36,457 nt of DNA from an uncultured Acetobacteraceae bacterium (GTDB taxonomy: Bacteria; Pseudomonadota; Alphaproteobacteria; Acetobacterales; Acetobacteraceae). How positions within the stretch are numbered: the stretch's first letter is position 1; every line of letters begins with the position of its first letter. A model generated the notes under the pieces. That model did not search any database and was not told the DNA's origin. It saw only the letters and a list, made by a program, of their open reading frames with translations. A program made the position numbers and the translations under genes. Of this stretch, positions 8,358 to 15,022 are shown one piece after another. The DNA lies in assembly GCA_937873095.1 (NCBI GenBank), contig CALMVI010000139.1, forward strand, positions 1-36,457. Reading direction: 5' to 3'.

Positions 8358-9553
8358 TCGGTCTCCGGTTCGTCGACGCCCAGCGAGTCGAGCTCGTTCT
8401 TCTCGTGCAGGAAGCCCGGCTGCGGCGAGACCGAGACCACCGAACGGTCGTCGGTCAGCAGCACCGGCTGCCGCAGCTGTCCATCCCAGGGGCGGAAGCT
8501 GAACTCCGGCCCCTTGTAGCCGGACAGCACGAAATCGGCACCGTGCAAATAGGCGATGATGCGGCCCTGGTCGGTGCTGCCCACCCGGGTCGCGGCCTCG
8601 CCGATGGCGCGCACCGCGAGCCAGGCGCCGTAATCGGGCACGGTCATGGCGCGGCCGACGAGGCGGCGGAACCGCAGCTGCAGCTGGGTGCTGGCGTATT
8701 CGTCCATCACCGGCGACCAGGCGGCCGGCACCAAGCCCTGGGTGCCTGCCACCGGGCGGGGCGCGTCCGTGCGGTAGGCGAGCTGGTCACCGAAATGCCC
8801 TGCCTCGTCGGCCGCCACGAGCACGTCGTAGCTGACGCCCTGGGTCGCCTTGGCGACCTCGTCGTTGACCTGGAAGTGGCCGGTATCGGCCTGCTGCGCC
8901 GCGGGGTTGAACGCCCATTGCCGGTCTGCCCGCAGAACCACCTGGAACTTTTCGGCGGAGCGGCGGATCGCCTCGGCGTAGAGGCGGTCTGCCGAGTCCT
9001 GGCCCACCAGCAGCATGACGTGCCGCCAGTCCTTCCGGACGAGGTACTGCATCAGCGCGTCGGCCAGCATGGCGCGGCTGGGCAGCAGGTGCAGCACGTT
9101 GGCCCGGCAGTCCGCACCGCGCAGCCGGTCGTCCGCCGTGCCGGCATCCAGCAGCACCGCCTGCGCGGCACCCGGCGCATCGGCAAGCGTCAGCAGCGAC
9201 TGGGCGGGAAGGTTGGCCACGAAGAGGCGCTGGCCGTCCGCCAGGGCGCGCGCGAAACCGTCCGCGAGCGAGGCCGCGTTCCGCGCCACGACGCTGCGGA
9301 GGACGAAGCTCTGCCCGGTGAAGCGGCCCGTCGTGTTGGTGTCCGACACGGCAAGCTCGGCGCCGTGCAGGCCCTGACCGGTGGGCGGCGGGTCGAGAAC
9401 GGCGGACGGGGCGGGCCTGACATCGTCCAGGCCGAGATAGACGATGCTGACCTGGTCGGCGGCCCGGGCCGCGCCGGCGAACGGCAGGGCGAGCAGGAGC
9501 GCGCGGATTGCTGTGCCCCCGCCCGCCCGGCTGCCTCCTGCCCGGCACGGCAC
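8342..9553 (-). CDS. Periplasmic ABC substrate-binding protein, PQQ-alcohol-dehydrogenase system
   Basis: 403-residue predicted periplasmic binding protein of the branched-chain amino acid/urea-type fold. After an Arg-containing n-region and hydrophobic core (AIRALLLALPFAGAARAADQ) the mature part starts VSIVYLGLDD. Segments such as HGAELAVSDTNTTGRFTGQS and WRHVMLLVGQDSADRLYAEA match this type-I periplasmic fold. The C-terminus is rich in His and acidic residues (PETECHLH), possibly metal-interacting. The start is uncertain: the frame is open far upstream, no ATG is near, and GTG 9553 lies 2 bases after the cytochrome stop, which fits an operon. A ligand such as a small alcohol, aldehyde or related compound is inferred from family association, not from residues. 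Confidence 0.82.
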   Translation of the reverse strand: MPCRAGGSRAGGGTAIRALLLALPFAGAARAADQVSIVYLGLDDVRPAPSAVLDPPPTGQGLHGAELAVSDTNTTGRFTGQSFVLRSVVARNAASLADGFARALADGQRLFVANLPAQSLLTLADAPGAAQAVLLDAGTADDRLRGADCRANVLHLLPSRAMLADALMQYLVRKDWRHVMLLVGQDSADRLYAEAIRRSAEKFQVVLRADRQWAFNPAAQQADTGHFQVNDEVAKATQGVSYDVLVAADEAGHFGDQLAYRTDAPRPVAGTQGLVPAAWSPVMDEYASTQLQLRFRRLVGRAMTVPDYGAWLAVRAIGEAATRVGSTDQGRIIAYLHGADFVLSGYKGPEFSFRPWDGQLRQPVLLTDDRSVVSVSPQPGFLHEKNELDSLGVDEPETECHLH

Positions 9554-9555
9554 GG

Positions 9556-9924
9556 CTACTTCAGGGTGGCGAGGTAGGCGATCACGTTCTGGCGGTCGGA
9601 TTCCTCGGGCAGGCCGGCGAAGATCATCTTGACGCCGGGGATCTTCTGACGCGGTGCGATCAGGTAGTCGTCCAGCGTCGCCTGGTCCCAGGTGCGGTTG
9701 GCGTTCTTCATCGCGTCCGAATAGGTGTAGGTGAGCAGCGTTCCCGCCTTGCGGCCGACCACGCCCCACAGGCTTGGGCCGATCTTGTTCTGCCCCTCGA
9801 CAGGAGCGTGGCAGATGCCGCATTTCTGGCTGAACAGCGCCTTGCCCGCGTCCGCGTCGCCCGCCGCGTGGGCCGGTGCCGCCAGGCCCGCCAGCGCCAG
9901 CACGCTGAAAACTATCCGCCGCAT
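9556..9924 (-). CDS. Class I cytochrome c, c2/c550-like
   Basis: 122-residue periplasmic monohaem cytochrome c. A signal peptide (MRRIVFSVLALAGLAAPAHA) is followed by GDADAGKALFSQKCGICHAP, where Cys35, Cys38 and His39 bind haem. GPSLWGVVGRKAG and the PGVKMIFAGL segment (axial Met) are typical of cytochrome c2/c550 proteins. Start ATG 9924 has AAGGAG 6 bases upstream; the frame is open further upstream without good starts. It is first in the minus-strand operon and so a plausible electron carrier from the alcohol dehydrogenase to the terminal oxidase, or a partner of the ABC set. It is distinct from the XoxG-like cytochrome beside xoxF, giving the island two candidate acceptors. Confidence 0.9.
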   Translation of the reverse strand: MRRIVFSVLALAGLAAPAHAAGDADAGKALFSQKCGICHAPVEGQNKIGPSLWGVVGRKAGTLLTYTYSDAMKNANRTWDQATLDDYLIAPRQKIPGVKMIFAGLPEESDRQNVIAYLATLK

Positions 9925-10182
9925 CGTTACTCCTTCGCCCACATACAGCGCCCTTCGGTGAACGCAACACCGACATGGTGTCAACCTGGACAAACACAGG
10001 GGCTGCGCGAGATGCCAGCGTGATACAGCAGCTTTGCCGCACTGCAGCACGATCGGCCCGACGGGGGCGGCCGGAATGCTGCGAAGGTAGCAGTTGCCAG
10101 GGCAAGCGTGCGCGGTATGGTGTGACCGTTGCTGCCGCGCGGGTCATTCCGCGGGCAGGATACGCACAACGTGGAGCATGCC
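9925..10182. promoter_or_regulatory. Divergent control region between the cytochrome/ABC operon and pqqA
   Basis: 258 bases with no gene separate two divergent starts at the centre of the quinoprotein island. The region must hold the promoters of both arms. TGTC and GACA form a small inverted repeat near 9979-9992, which could be half-sites of an operator; this is weak. A promoter candidate for the plus strand is listed separately. Confidence 0.45.
10094..10121 (+). promoter_or_regulatory. Candidate sigma-70 promoter of pqqA
   Basis: TTGCCA at 10094-10099 and TATGGT at 10116-10121, 16 bases apart, would start transcription about 55 bases before the pqqA start. The boxes match the sigma-70 consensus at 4-5 of 6 positions each. 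No experimental support; visual match only. Confidence 0.4.
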
Positions 10183-10266
10183 ATGAGCTGGAAGTCACCC
10201 AAGGTCGTCGAGATCGCTCTCGGCGCCGAGATCAACTCCTACGCCTGCGCCGAAGCCAAGAAGTAA
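10183..10266 (+). CDS. pqqA: PqqA, precursor peptide of pyrroloquinoline quinone
   Basis: A 27-residue peptide, MSWKSPKVVEIALGAEINSY then ACAEAKK. It matches the PqqA family: the W-x-x-P-x-V-x-E-I start, then Glu16 and Tyr20 in E-I-N-S-Y, the two residues that PqqE and later enzymes crosslink and convert into PQQ. ATG 10183 has GGAG about 8 bases upstream. A GTG at 10171 is in frame but would remove that site. The gene is followed by a 9-bp hairpin and then by the SoxH-like metallohydrolase, not by pqqB. No pqqB, C, D or E is in the window, so the modifying enzymes must be encoded elsewhere. This is probably an extra, locally expressed copy of the precursor serving XoxF, which is an inference. 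Confidence 0.93.
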   Translation: MSWKSPKVVEIALGAEINSYACAEAKK

Positions 10267-10274
10267 CCTGGTTC

Positions 10275-10299
10275 CGGAGCCGCAATCGACGCGGCTCCG
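10275..10299 (+). terminator. Hairpin after pqqA, attenuator or mRNA stabiliser
   Basis: CGGAGCCGC (10275-10283) pairs perfectly with GCGGCTCCG (10291-10299) around a 7-base loop, 8 bases after the pqqA stop. There is no T-run, so it may be a partial terminator or a 3' stability hairpin that lets the short pqqA message accumulate above the downstream genes. Confidence 0.6.
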
Positions 10300-10315
10300 C
10301 GACTTCGGCCATGCG

Positions 10316-11263
10316 ATGATGGCCCGTCTGGCCGGGGCTTTGGTGGTTAGCGCTTTGGTGGTTGGCGCTCTGGTCCTGGCGGTCTCGACGTCGCCTTCAC
10401 ACGCCGAGCAATTCGCCGCCCGCCTGACACAGATTGCCCCCGGCGACTACGTGAGGGTCGGGGAGTGCGCCGAAGCCACGGCGCAAAACCTGGACGGCAT
10501 AGCCAATACCGGATTCGTCGTCGGCAGGACGGCTGTGGCCGTCATCGATCCTGGCGGCAGCCTGGCGGATGGCCGCGCGTTGCGGATGGCGCTGCGCGCG
10601 CTGACGCCGTTGCCGGTCCGCTACGTGGTGATGACGCACAGCCATCCCGACCACGTGTTCGGCGGTGCGGCGTTCCTGCCCGACCACCCGGTCTTCGTCG
10701 GCCATTGGCGGCTGCCCGCCGCACTGGCCAACCGGGCCGCTTACGATGCCGGGCGGCTTTCGGCGGTGCTGGGCCAGGATGCCGTTGGCGCGCCGGTGCC
10801 GCCGACGTTGCTGGTGCACGACACGGCCACGCTGGACCTTGGCGGCCGCGTTCTGGACCTGCAGGCGCACCCCGCCGCCCACACCAACACGGACCTAACT
10901 GTCCTGGACCGCAGCACAGCGGTGCTGTGGGCGGGCGACCTTCTGTTCGTCGGCCGCGTGCCGTCGCTGGACGGCGACCTGCCGGGCTGGCTGCGCGTGC
11001 TGGACCGCCTCGCCGCACTGCCGGCCGCCCGCGCGGTGCCCGGCCACGGGCCGGCCTCGGTTCCCTGGCCGGCAGGCGCCGCCGCCGAGCGGCGCTACCT
11101 CGCCGCCCTGCTGCACGACGTGCGGGCAGGGCTCGCCACGGGCACCGACATCACTGTCGTGGCGGCGAACGCCGGACGCAGCCAGCGCGGCGGCTGGGCG
11201 TTGTTCGACGAGTATGCAGGGCGCAACGCCATCGTTGCCTACAAGGAGCTGCAATGGGAGTGA
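10316..11263 (+). CDS. Exported metallo-beta-lactamase-fold hydrolase, quinoprotein relay (SoxH-related)
   Basis: 315-residue exported metallohydrolase. A long hydrophobic N-terminus (GALVVSALVVGALVLAVS) is a signal peptide or membrane anchor. The zinc site is complete: H108-S-H110-P-D112-H113, a His in HPAAHTNTD, the bridging Asp in LWAGDLLFVGRVPSLDGDLP, and PGHGP near the C-terminus. The family, related to SoxH, is recurrently found with quinoprotein dehydrogenases and is named a quinoprotein-relay zinc metallohydrolase; its substrate is unknown. It is not PqqB: it lacks the PqqB N-terminus and is exported. It overlaps the SoxYZ-like gene by 10 bases. SoxH in sulfur oxidisers also pairs with a SoxYZ carrier, so a thioester or sulfur-bound product released from the carrier Cys is a reasonable hypothesis. 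Confidence 0.85.
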   Translation: MMARLAGALVVSALVVGALVLAVSTSPSHAEQFAARLTQIAPGDYVRVGECAEATAQNLDGIANTGFVVGRTAVAVIDPGGSLADGRALRMALRALTPLPVRYVVMTHSHPDHVFGGAAFLPDHPVFVGHWRLPAALANRAAYDAGRLSAVLGQDAVGAPVPPTLLVHDTATLDLGGRVLDLQAHPAAHTNTDLTVLDRSTAVLWAGDLLFVGRVPSLDGDLPGWLRVLDRLAALPAARAVPGHGPASVPWPAGAAAERRYLAALLHDVRAGLATGTDITVVAANAGRSQRGGWALFDEYAGRNAIVAYKELQWE

Positions 11264-12063
11264 TCAGGTTGAGGGTGGCGGTCCTGGCCGGCATCGGCGC
11301 GCTAGCGGCAGCCGGCCCGCTATCGGCCGAGGAGAGCGAGGCCAGCCGGGCCGCCCGCTGGCACGAGGTGGCACAGGCGGTGTTCCCCGGCCGCACGGTG
11401 CAGGACGGCTCCGGGGTGATCGCCCTGGACGCGCCGCCGCGCGCGATGGATGCGGCGCTGGTGCCGGTGTCGATCACCGTCCAGCCCTCCGCCAAGGTGA
11501 AGTCCCTGACGCTCGTGGTCGACGACAACCCGGCGCCGGTCGCCGGGCGGGTGCATTTCGGGCCGCTGGCCGACCCGCATCTGCTGCGGCTGCGGGTGCG
11601 GGTGGACCAGTACACCCTGCTGCATGCGGTGGCCGAGATGCAGGACGGCTCGCTCCTCGGCGTCGGGCGTTTCATCAAGGCTGCAGGCGGCTGCTCGGCG
11701 CCCGGCACGTCCGACCAGGCCGAGGCTCTGGCGCGGATCGGGCGGATGAAGCTGCGCGTGCAGGCTGCGGCGGCAGGCTCCGGCGCGCAGACGGCCGAGC
11801 TGCTGATCAGCCACCCCAACGCCAACGGCATGCAGATGAACCCGGTCACCCGTCTGTACACGCCGGCGCGCTACGTGCAGACCGTGCGCGTCAGCCAGGG
11901 CGGGCAACTGGTGTTCAGCATGGATGGCGACATCTCGCTCGCCCAGGACCCGGCGATCACCTTCGCGTTTCACCAGGAAGGATCGGCGGCGGTGGACGTC
12001 GAGGTCGATGACAGCGCCAAGGCGGTGTTCCGGCAGAGTTTTCCGGTCGGCGGCCCGAGTTGA
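11254..12063 (+). CDS. Fused SoxYZ-like carrier protein, quinoprotein-associated
   Basis: 269-residue exported protein whose N-terminal half resembles SoxY and C-terminal half SoxZ. A signal peptide (VAVLAGIGALAAAGPLSA) is followed by a beta-rich domain ending in AAGGCSAPG, where Cys147 lies in a GGC context like the swinging-arm cysteine of SoxY. The second domain carries HPNANGMQMNPVTRLYTPARY, the SoxZ-type signature. In thiosulfate oxidation SoxY carries intermediates covalently on that Cys; here the SoxY arm is internal because of the fusion and no soxA, X, B, C or D gene is present. ATG 11254 has AAGGAG 6 bases upstream and lies inside the metallohydrolase gene, indicating coupled expression. 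The cargo in quinoprotein systems is unknown. Confidence 0.83.
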   Translation: MGVIRLRVAVLAGIGALAAAGPLSAEESEASRAARWHEVAQAVFPGRTVQDGSGVIALDAPPRAMDAALVPVSITVQPSAKVKSLTLVVDDNPAPVAGRVHFGPLADPHLLRLRVRVDQYTLLHAVAEMQDGSLLGVGRFIKAAGGCSAPGTSDQAEALARIGRMKLRVQAAAAGSGAQTAELLISHPNANGMQMNPVTRLYTPARYVQTVRVSQGGQLVFSMDGDISLAQDPAITFAFHQEGSAAVDVEVDDSAKAVFRQSFPVGGPS

Positions 12064-12102
12064 GTCGCCTGTCCACCTGATCGCGCCCGAACCGGGGGCG
12101 GG

Positions 12103-12504
12103 CTACTGGCCGCAGCGCAGATTGGCTTCGGCCTGCGCACGCTGGATCTGCTGCAGCGACTGCTTGGCCACGGGGGTGTCGCGGAACAGGCCGCCGCGCG
12201 GCCCGACGCTGGCCTGCTGCATCGACAGGATCGTGGCGGCGCGCTCGTAATCGTCGTAGCTCATCTGGTCGGCGATCGCGTCGATGCTGCACGCGCATTG
12301 TTCGAGCAGCTTGTGCTGGAAACCGTTGGCGGCCAGGCAGCCGATCACGTAGTCGGCCCGGACCGATGTGGGATAGTCGTGGCGCGGCGGCCTGGTGTCC
12401 TGCGCGCGAGCGGCCGGGCACGCGCACGCGACCGCCGCGGTCACTGCCAGCGCCAGGGCCCAGTTGCGCGTGCGGCCGTGGCGTGCATATCGGGATTTCG
12501 GCAA
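12103..12504 (-). CDS. Exported Cys-containing small protein of the xoxF island, function unknown
   Basis: 133-residue protein with an Arg-rich n-region and hydrophobic core (NWALALAVTAAVACACPAARA), so likely exported. The mature domain has four cysteines: VIGCLAANG, LLEQCACSIDAIADQMSYDD, and the C-terminal NLRCGQ. The text SIDAIADQMSYDDYERA and the ending QIQRAQAEANLRCG recur, from memory, in proteins beside PQQ alcohol dehydrogenases, but no function is known to me. No haem motif (CxxCH) is present; a disulfide fold or metal site is possible. The frame is open far upstream; I chose TTG 12504 because GAGG lies about 8 bases upstream and the signal peptide starts there. Convergent with the SoxYZ-like gene and divergent from the next small gene. 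Confidence 0.72.
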   Translation of the reverse strand: MPKSRYARHGRTRNWALALAVTAAVACACPAARAQDTRPPRHDYPTSVRADYVIGCLAANGFQHKLLEQCACSIDAIADQMSYDDYERAATILSMQQASVGPRGGLFRDTPVAKQSLQQIQRAQAEANLRCGQ

Positions 12505-12525
12505 GACTGACCTCGGGAGAACGCC

Positions 12526-12732
12526 GTGATAGAACTGGTCATCGTATACTGTCTGGCCGCCGACACCAACAGCTGCCAGGAAAAGCGTGTGCCGATGGAA
12601 GATTTCCCGACGCCTGCGGCGTGCACCATGGGCGCCCAGCAGCGTGCCCAGGAGTTTCTCCAGACGCATCCCAAATACATGCTGAAAAGCTGGCGTTGCG
12701 AGATGGATGTGCCGCATCAGCAACCTGCCTGA
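12526..12732 (+). CDS. Conserved small four-Cys protein, function unknown
   Basis: 68-residue protein, starting MIELVIVYCLAADTNSCQEK and containing PAACTMGAQQ and KSWRCEM: four cysteines, no signal peptide, no CxxCH. The start is GTG 12526 with GGGAG 7 bases upstream. The amino acid composition is ordinary, unlike the Arg/Pro-rich shadow frames around it, and the pattern VYCL...C...AC..GAQ...W.C looks like a family I have seen in Rhodospirillales and Methylobacterium genomes, without function. It lies back-to-back with the 133-residue protein, only 21 bases between start codons, and upstream of xoxF. Could be a small metal- or redox-binding protein; this is a guess from the cysteines. Confidence 0.65.
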   Translation: MIELVIVYCLAADTNSCQEKRVPMEDFPTPAACTMGAQQRAQEFLQTHPKYMLKSWRCEMDVPHQQPA

Positions 12733-13106
12733 ATGTTGCTGCGCTGCACAATAGACTCTTGCTTCGTTTGCCGCTACCAAAGTCGCAATTGCAATCGCAC
12801 CCGCCATGACGTCGCTTTAGCTGTCGCCCCAGGGCTCGATCTGGCTGCCGCCCCGGGGCTCGACGCCGTGTGATGATCCGGGCCTGGGTCATCTCCAGCG
12901 GCTCGGCCAGTTATAGTGCAGTGCAGCATCGGTCTGTGCTGCGTATAGTCTTGCGGGTCGATCTGTAGTGTCGTTAGTGTAGGTTTCCGTGAAATTGATG
13001 GGCGTCGAAGGTCTTGACGTTTCACGTATCAGCTTGATTTCGATTTCGTCTGCAAGGTTCGGTTTGCGCAATCTCCCGCGGGCCGGGCAAACCAAGGAGG
13101 GACTTC
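12733..13106 (+). promoter_or_regulatory. 374-base leader and control region of xoxF
   Basis: No gene is visible here. It contains a strong ribosome-binding site, AAGGAGG, 6 bases before ATG 13107. It also has an imperfect direct repeat, CGCCCCAGGGCTCGA / CGCCCCGGGGCTCGA, around 12826-12865. An inverted repeat GCAGCA-8-TGCTGC lies at 12923-12942, TATAGT occurs at 12912-12917 and 12944-12949, and two TAGTGT copies (12966 and 12975) are 9 bases apart. ACGT-TTC-ACGT lies at 13017-13027. Several could be operator sites for a response regulator; none is a known xoxF operator. I could not settle on a promoter. The length is notable in an otherwise compact region and fits tight regulation of an abundant enzyme. 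Confidence 0.5.
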
Positions 13107-14921
13107 ATGAATTCCAAAAAAAGCGTTCTGGCGATGTCGGCGTGCATGTTGGCGGGGTCGGCGGTTCTTGGTTCGGCCCCGAGCCTGGCCAACGAGGAGC
13201 TTTCGAAGCTCTCGAAGGATCCCAGCCAGTGGGTGATGCCGCTGGGCAATTACAGCAGCCAGCGCTACAGCGAGTTGACGCAGATCAACACCAAGACCGC
13301 CAAGAGTCTTCACCCGGTCTGGACGTTCTCCACGGGCGTGCTGCGCGGGCATGAGGGAGGACCGCTGGTGATCGGCGACATGATGTATGTGTCGACACCG
13401 TTCCCCAACACCGTGTTTGCGCTCAGCCTCAAGGATGCCGGCAAGATCGCCTGGAAGTATGAGCCCAAGCAGGACGCCAACGTCATCCCTGTCATGTGCT
13501 GCGACACGGTCAACCGCGGCGTGTCCTACACGCCCGACAACGGCGGGATGATCTTCCTGCATCAGGCCGACACCTCGCTCGTGGCGCTCGACGCCAAGAC
13601 CGGCAAGGTGGTGTGGAACATCAAGGACGGCGACCCCGGCAAGGGCGAGACTGGCACGTCGGCCCCTCTGGTCGTCAAGGACAAGGTCCTGATCGGCATC
13701 AGCGGCGGCGAGTTCGGGATGCGCGGGCGCTTGACCGCCTACAACATCAAGGACGGTTCCAAGGCGTGGATCGCCTATTCCGAGGGCACCGACAGCGAGT
13801 TGAAGTTCGACCCGCAGAAGACGACCGTGATGGGCCAGCCGGTCGGCGCGGACAGCTCCCTGAAGACCTGGAAGGGCGACCAGTACAAGAACGGCGGCGG
13901 CGCGACCTGGGGCTGGATCTCCTACGACCCGTCGCTGAACATGATCTATTACGGCTCTGGCAACCCCGGCACCTGGAACCCGACGCAGCGTCCGGGCGAC
14001 AACAAGTGGTCGATGACGGTGTTCGCGCGCGATGCCGACACGGGCGAAGCCAAGTGGGTCTACCAGATGACGCCGCACGACCAGTGGGACTATGACGGCA
14101 TCAACGAGATGATCCTTGCCGACGTGCCCGTGCACGGCAAGAGCACCAAGGCGCTGGTGCATTTCGACCGCAACGGCTTCGCCTACGTGCTGGACCGCGT
14201 GAACGGCAAGCTGCTCGAGGCGGAGAAGTACGATCCGGCGGTGAACTGGGCGAGCAAGATCGACATGGCGTCCGGCAGGCCGGTGCTTGTCGACCAGTTC
14301 GGTCCGGGCGCGCAGGGTGCTGACCACAACACCAAGAACGTCTGTCCGGCGGCTCTCGGCAGCAAGGACGAGCAGCCGGCCAGCTACTCGCCGAAGAACC
14401 ACATGTTCTTCGTGCCGACCAACCACGTCTGCATGGATTACGAGCCGTTCAAGGTGAGCTACACCGCGGGCCAGCCCTATGTCGGCGCGACGCTTTCGAT
14501 GTATCCGCCGCAGGGGCAGAACAACCTCGGCAACTTCATTGCCTACGACGTGAACCAGGGCAAGATCGCCTGGTCCGACCCGGAAACCTTCTCGGTCTGG
14601 TCAGGCGCATTGGCGACGGCGGGCGACGTGGTGGCGTACGGCACGCTCGACGGAAACCTGAAGGTCGTGGACCAGAAGACCGGCAAGCTGCTCTACAAGT
14701 TCAAGACCCCGTCGGGCATCATCGGCAACATCAACACCTACACCTATGGCGGCAAGCAATATCTCGCCGTCCTGTCCGGTGTTGGCGGTTGGGCCGGGAT
14801 CGGCATGGCGGCCGGTCTGAGCGAGGACAATGCCGGCCTCGGTGCGGTCGGCGCCTACAAGCAGCTGTCGAACTACACGCAGCTCGGCGGCGTTTTGACG
14901 GTGTTCGGCCTGTCGAACTGA
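13107..14921 (+). CDS. xoxF: Lanthanide-dependent PQQ methanol dehydrogenase XoxF
   Basis: 604-residue periplasmic quinoprotein that oxidises methanol (and possibly other small alcohols or formaldehyde) with PQQ. A signal peptide ends near SLA/NEEL (residues 28/29). The propeller carries the adjacent-Cys pair C131-C132 ([10 protein letters not shown]) that forms the unusual disulfide over [14 protein letters not shown], and [13 protein letters not shown]. The catalytic segment [12 protein letters not shown] has Asp328 and, two residues on, Asp330. That second Asp is the known marker of lanthanide-binding XoxF; calcium-type MxaF has Ala there. Overall text looks closest to clade XoxF5, from memory. 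No mxaI small-subunit gene is present, consistent with XoxF. A strong AAGGAGG precedes the start and a 12-bp hairpin follows the stop, so it should be the most abundant product of the island. Confidence 0.96.
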   Translation: MNSKKSVLAMSACMLAGSAVLGSAPSLANEELSKLSKDPSQWVMPLGNYSSQRYSELTQINTKTAKSLHPVWTFSTGVLRGHEGGPLVIGDMMYVSTPFPNTVFALSLKDAGKIAWKYEPKQDANVIPVMCCDTVNRGVSYTPDNGGMIFLHQADTSLVALDAKTGKVVWNIKDGDPGKGETGTSAPLVVKDKVLIGISGGEFGMRGRLTAYNIKDGSKAWIAYSEGTDSELKFDPQKTTVMGQPVGADSSLKTWKGDQYKNGGGATWGWISYDPSLNMIYYGSGNPGTWNPTQRPGDNKWSMTVFARDADTGEAKWVYQMTPHDQWDYDGINEMILADVPVHGKSTKALVHFDRNGFAYVLDRVNGKLLEAEKYDPAVNWASKIDMASGRPVLVDQFGPGAQGADHNTKNVCPAALGSKDEQPASYSPKNHMFFVPTNHVCMDYEPFKVSYTAGQPYVGATLSMYPPQGQNNLGNFIAYDVNQGKIAWSDPETFSVWSGALATAGDVVAYGTLDGNLKVVDQKTGKLLYKFKTPSGIIGNINTYTYGGKQYLAVLSGVGGWAGIGMAAGLSEDNAGLGAVGAYKQLSNYTQLGGVLTVFGLSN

Positions 14922-14937
14922 TCTGAGACGACACGTC

Positions 14938-14968
14938 CGCCCCGCCTGCCAGGTCCGCAGGCGGGGCG
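14938..14968 (+). terminator. Strong hairpin between xoxF and the xoxG-like gene
   Basis: CGCCCCGCCTGC (14938-14949) pairs perfectly with GCAGGCGGGGCG (14957-14968) around a 7-base loop, 17 bases past the xoxF stop, followed by only TTGTC. It may be a leaky terminator or an RNA stabiliser that sets a high xoxF to xoxG ratio within one operon. Confidence 0.7.
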
Positions 14969-15022
14969 TTGTCTGAGCCGCGCCGGCCGGCGCGGCAGGT
15001 ACTGCCCGCTATGGAGACTTGG

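Noticed and set aside
8342-10198. A 618-codon frame suggesting a longer binding-protein gene
   Set aside because: The upstream third is antisense-free but out-of-frame shadow of the cytochrome c gene and the non-coding divergent region; the signal peptide places the start near 9553.
10316-11263. Calling the metallohydrolase PqqB because it follows pqqA
   Set aside because: It is exported, lacks the PqqB N-terminal glycine-rich and Cys motif, and matches the SoxH-related quinoprotein hydrolases instead.
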